From NCBI RefSeq assembly GCF_015689335.1, contig NZ_CP065053.1:6696001-6760000 (forward strand): 64,000 bases of DNA, given 5' to 3'. Both the position numbers and the translations under genes were made by a program. Shown one piece after another: positions 61,443 through 64,000 of this stretch. Position 1 is the stretch's first letter. Each line of letters begins with the position of its first letter. This DNA comes from Massilia antarctica (GTDB lineage Bacteria; Pseudomonadota; Gammaproteobacteria; Burkholderiales; Burkholderiaceae_D). The notes under the pieces were generated by a model that saw nothing but the letters and a program-made list of their open reading frames with translations, was not told the origin of the DNA and did no database searches.

Positions 61443-61493
61443 ATCCGTTTCGCGGTCGCGCCCGGCACAGCCTGGCGTGACAGCGAAACGGAT
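61443..61493 (+). promoter_or_regulatory. long inverted repeat before OmpA lipoprotein gene
   Basis: ATCCGTTTCGC and its exact complement enclose 29 bases, 22 bases before the ATG at 61516. There is no T-run directly after it. It could be a poor terminator of the 61263 transcript or a leader structure of the next gene. Confidence 0.45.
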
Positions 61494-61515
61494 TAATTAC
61501 TTTTGGAGCCACACA

Positions 61516-62181
61516 ATGAAAAATAGCCTGAGCAAATCCCTGATCGGCATCACCGTCGCCACCATGCTGGCCACCGGTTGCGCCGACATGTCCGCCACCC
61601 AACGCGGCACCGCCACCGGCGCAGGCGTCGGTGCGGGCTTGGGTGCCATCATCGGCGCCTCGTCCGGCCACGGCGGACACGCGGGCAAGGGTGCCATCAT
61701 CGGCGGTGCCGCTGGTGCCATCATCGGCAATATCTGGTCGAACCGCATGGAGCAGCAGAAACAGGCCATGGAACAGGCCACGCGCGGCACCGGCATCCAG
61801 GTCAGCCAGACCCAGGATAACCGCCTGAAACTCGAAGTGCCCGCCGACGTCTCCTTCGACACCGGCCGCTCCGACATCAAATCGAATTTCCGTCCCGTGC
61901 TCGAACGCTTCGCCGCGACCTTGCAGGACAACCCGTCGACCACGGTGACCATCATCGGCCACACCGACAGCACCGGCGGCGACAATGTCAACCAGCCCTT
62001 GTCGGTCGACCGCGCCGCCCAGACGCGCGACTTCCTCGCCGCGCGCGGCGTCTCGCCGAACCGCATCATGATCGATGGCCGCGGCGAACGCGAGCCGATC
62101 GCCTCGAACGACGACCCTTCCGGCCGCGCGCGCAACCGCCGCGTCGAGATCTATGTCGCCGAGCAGGACCGCCACGGTTAA
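61516..62181 (+). CDS. OmpA-family glycine-zipper lipoprotein (YiaD-like)
   Basis: 221 residues from ATG 61516 with TTGGAG upstream. Lipobox ATGC (Cys near 22). Residues 30-80 are a glycine-zipper (GAGVGAGLGAIIGASSG, GAIIGGAAGAIIGNIWS). The OmpA domain (about 105-215) has VSFDTGRSDIKSNF, IIGHTDSTGGDNVNQPLSVDRAAQ, and NRRVEIY. Matches YiaD-type lipoproteins that tie the outer membrane to peptidoglycan. Confidence 0.93.
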   Translation: MKNSLSKSLIGITVATMLATGCADMSATQRGTATGAGVGAGLGAIIGASSGHGGHAGKGAIIGGAAGAIIGNIWSNRMEQQKQAMEQATRGTGIQVSQTQDNRLKLEVPADVSFDTGRSDIKSNFRPVLERFAATLQDNPSTTVTIIGHTDSTGGDNVNQPLSVDRAAQTRDFLAARGVSPNRIMIDGRGEREPIASNDDPSGRARNRRVEIYVAEQDRHG

Positions 62182-62210
62182 TTCCGCGCCCGTATCGCAT
62201 CAACTGCACC

Positions 62211-62237
62211 AGCCGGCATTGCGATGCCGGCTTTTTT
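62211..62237 (+). terminator. rho-independent terminator
   Basis: A 9-bp perfect stem AGCCGGCAT / ATGCCGGCT with a 4-base loop followed by six T. Ends the OmpA lipoprotein transcript; the T-run abuts the stop of the DeoR gene on the other strand. Confidence 0.92.
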
Positions 62238-63006
62238 ACGCCCCGGCCACGTGCACCGTCACGCCCAGCGCGCGATAGCGCGCCAGCAAGGCCTCGTCGG
62301 TGCCGTGCGCCACCACCAAGGCCCCGATCTGGTCGGCGCCGGCGATGCGGTAGGGCGACGCGGTCGCCAGTTTTTCGGGGGAGGCCAGCACCACCGTGTG
62401 CGCGGCCGCGCGCCACATGGCGCGCTTGACGGCCGCCTCCTCGAAGTCGCCGGTGGACAGGCCGGCGTCCGGGTCGATGCTGCTCACCCCCAGGAAGCAC
62501 AGGTCGGCCCGCACCTGGGCAATCGCCTCCACGGTGGCCGCGCCCACCCCCACCACCGAATGGCGGTACAGGCGCCCGCCCAGCATGATCACCTCGATCC
62601 CTTCGTGCCCGAGCAGCGCCAGCGCCACCGAGGGACTGTGGGTGACGATAGTGGCGCGCAAATCCGGCGCCAGATGGCGTACCAGATGACCCGTGGTGGT
62701 GCCGCCATCGACGAACACCACCTGCCCCGGCGCCACCAGGGCGGCGCCGGCGCGGCCGATGGCGGCCTTGGTGTCGGGCGAGATGCGCGCGCGCGCATTG
62801 AAATCGGCCAGCGCCGGCGAGGCGGGCAAGGCCGGCAACGCGCCGCCGTGCACGCGCTGCAGCATGCCCTCGCGCGCCAGTTCGCGCAGGTCGCGCCGGA
62901 TCGTGTCTTCCGACAAACCCAGCGCCTCGCTCACGGCTTTCGCCACCACTTGCCCGTCGCGCCGCAACAGGTCCATCAGATAGTGCTTTCGCTGGGTCGT
63001 CAGCAT
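62236..63006 (-). CDS. DeoR-family transcriptional repressor
   Basis: 256 residues from ATG 63006 with AGGAG upstream; the frame remains open far beyond it, antisense to nudK, which is not coding. HTH_DeoR at 5-55 (RKHYLMDLLRRDGQVVAKAVSEALGLSEDTIRRDLRELA), the QRVHGGALP tail, and the sugar-phosphate-binding DeoRC domain (VFVDGGTTTGHLVRHL, GLSTGDFEEAAVKRAM). It probably senses a phosphosugar; target unknown. Divergent from nudK, 84 bp. Confidence 0.92.
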   Translation of the reverse strand: MLTTQRKHYLMDLLRRDGQVVAKAVSEALGLSEDTIRRDLRELAREGMLQRVHGGALPALPASPALADFNARARISPDTKAAIGRAGAALVAPGQVVFVDGGTTTGHLVRHLAPDLRATIVTHSPSVALALLGHEGIEVIMLGGRLYRHSVVGVGAATVEAIAQVRADLCFLGVSSIDPDAGLSTGDFEEAAVKRAMWRAAAHTVVLASPEKLATASPYRIAGADQIGALVVAHGTDEALLARYRALGVTVHVAGA

Positions 63007-63090
63007 GCTTGCTCCTGCACGTATTTTCTTGACACTGCACGATTCTGCACGATATTCTGAAAAACACCAAGCCCAACGGAGAGGAACACA

Positions 63091-63678
63091 ATGCAAGCAC
63101 AACAAGTACGCATCGACAAGGAAGAACTGCTGTCGGACAACTGGTACATCCTCAAGCGCCTGACCTTTTCGCTGCGCCGGCGCGACGGCAGCTGGCAAAG
63201 CCAGACGCGCGAAGTCTACGATCGCGGCAATGGCGCCGTGATCTTGCTGTACAACCTGGGCCGGCGCACGGTGCTGCTCACGCGCCAGTTCCGCATTCCG
63301 GCTTTCGTCAATGGGCACGACGGTTTTCTGATCGAAGCGGCGGCCGGCCTGCTCGACAACGCCAGCCCCGAACAGCGCATCCGCGCCGAAGCCGAGGAAG
63401 AAACCGGCTACCGGATTGACGACGTGAAAAAGATCTACGACCTGTTCATGAGCCCCGGTTCGGTCACCGAGCGCCTGCATTTTTTCATCGGCGCTTACGA
63501 GCCGGAGCACAAGGTGGGCGACGGCGGCGGCCTGGCCGCGGAGGGCGAGGATATCGACGTGCTCGAACTCGGTTTCGACCAGGCGCTGGCGATGATGGCC
63601 AGCGGCGAGATCATGGATGGCAAGACCGTCCTGCTGTTGCAATATCTCCAGTTGCACCTGATGTCGGCGCAAACCTAG
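63091..63678 (+). CDS. nudK: GDP-mannose pyrophosphatase NudK
   Basis: 195 residues. Nudix box GLLDNASPEQRIRAEAEEETGY, with Ala in place of the usual Arg of the REUXEE core, as also in E. coli NudK-like enzymes where Lys/Ala variants occur; the metal Glu residues EEE are kept. LFMSPGSVTERLHFFI and GEIMDGKTVLLLQYLQ are characteristic of NudK. It cleaves GDP-mannose to GMP and mannose-1-phosphate. Shine-Dalgarno GAGAGGAAC. Confidence 0.92.
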   Translation: MQAQQVRIDKEELLSDNWYILKRLTFSLRRRDGSWQSQTREVYDRGNGAVILLYNLGRRTVLLTRQFRIPAFVNGHDGFLIEAAAGLLDNASPEQRIRAEAEEETGYRIDDVKKIYDLFMSPGSVTERLHFFIGAYEPEHKVGDGGGLAAEGEDIDVLELGFDQALAMMASGEIMDGKTVLLLQYLQLHLMSAQT

Positions 63679-63724
63679 CGCCAGATCAATACATCGGCGC
63701 GGGAGGCACGCGATAGTTGCACCT

Positions 63725-64000
63725 ATGAATGCACATACCTCCCTCTCAAAAACCGCGGCCGCCAGCGCCGCGCGCCGCGACACCTTGTGGAACCCGGACG
63801 CCGCCGCCTGCTGGAGCTTGCTGTTTACGCCCCTGTTCGGCGCCTACCTGCTCATCCGCAACTGGGAAGCGCTCGGCGAACCCAAGCGCGCCGTGCGGGC
63901 CTGCTGGTGGTTCGCCCTCAGCCTGATGTTTGTCATCGTCAACTTCTACTATTCCTTGCTGTGCGCCGAAGCGTCGCCTTTGCGCATCAGTAACGTGATT
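63725..64000 (+). CDS. hypothetical membrane protein, 3'-truncated by the window edge
   Basis: The frame from ATG 63725 has no stop before the window ends; 92 codons are visible. Two likely membrane segments: ACWSLLFTPLFGAYLLI and WWFALSLMFVIVNFYYSLL, separated by RNWEALGEPKRAVRAC. This arrangement resembles small uncharacterised inner-membrane proteins, but no family is assigned. No strong Shine-Dalgarno. Confidence 0.65.
   Translation, partial: MNAHTSLSKTAAASAARRDTLWNPDAAACWSLLFTPLFGAYLLIRNWEALGEPKRAVRACWWFALSLMFVIVNFYYSLLCAEASPLRISNVI

Overview
The window is high-GC, gene-dense bacterial DNA. It most resembles a beta-proteobacterium of the Oxalobacteraceae (Massilia / Duganella / Janthinobacterium type). 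This is inferred from the mix of genes: an acetoacetyl-CoA reductase of PHA metabolism, a LolC/E permease, DUF883, holin-like and BON-domain stress proteins, many PAS/HDOD/HD-GYP regulators and a DUF4214 protein. No rRNA, tRNA or CRISPR array was seen. The genus is not certain.

Layout. (1) 1-1137: the 3' end of an MFS exporter. (2) 1262-22482: a long co-directional surface-glycan island. It holds a DUF4214 protein with no signal peptide, GT2 and GT4 glycosyltransferases, a 1492-residue enzyme with five N-terminal beta modules plus GT2 plus two CgeB-like domains, several methyltransferases, a deacetylase fusion, a sulfotransferase-methyltransferase fusion, SGNH and GSCFA proteins, rmlB, rmlA and a hydroxypyruvate-isomerase-like gene. 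Most junctions overlap by 4 bases, so it is probably one or two transcripts. (3) 22630-27337: a lipoprotein, a DksA/TraR-like zinc-finger protein, phaB divergent from a universal stress gene across an FNR/Anr-like box, and small stress genes. (4) 27552-35973: a two-component / c-di-GMP locus (PAS-GGNEF-EAL-REC, HDOD, two related histidine kinases, REC-HD-GYP-like, REC). (5) 36036-41665: MtfA peptidase, peroxiredoxin-glutaredoxin, a winged-helix-like regulator, a collagen-like lipoprotein, an OmpA protein and a YihY-type membrane protein. (6) 41769-44936: DUF3037 and a HipA-like kinase gene cut in two by an intact ISL3-family insertion sequence with a perfect 8-bp target duplication. (7) 45049-48593: LolC/E permease, secreted polysaccharide deacetylase, AI-2E family transporter. 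(8) 48660-62181: an envelope-stress archipelago of BON, glycine-zipper, OmpA, DUF4398, ferritin-like, DUF883, holin-like, AsmA, patatin and tiny membrane proteins, with a Crp/Fnr-family regulator. (9) 62236-64000: DeoR repressor, NudK and the start of a membrane protein.

The most notable observation is a 16-bp palindrome, core GTNCG-N4-CGNAC, found upstream of at least eleven start points in regions 3, 5 and 8. In most cases a -10-like hexamer is centred 32 bp downstream of the palindrome centre, which is the geometry of a class II Crp/Fnr activator site (-41.5). The sites would unite the collagen-like lipoprotein, OmpA, BON, glycine-zipper, AsmA and small membrane genes into one envelope-stress regulon. 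The Crp/Fnr gene at 59104-59835, itself beside one of the sites, is the obvious candidate regulator. Two other points stand out. The HipA-like gene reads through in frame if the insertion sequence and one target copy are removed. In the glycan island, one zinc-ribbon/methyltransferase-like module is fused to three different enzyme types.
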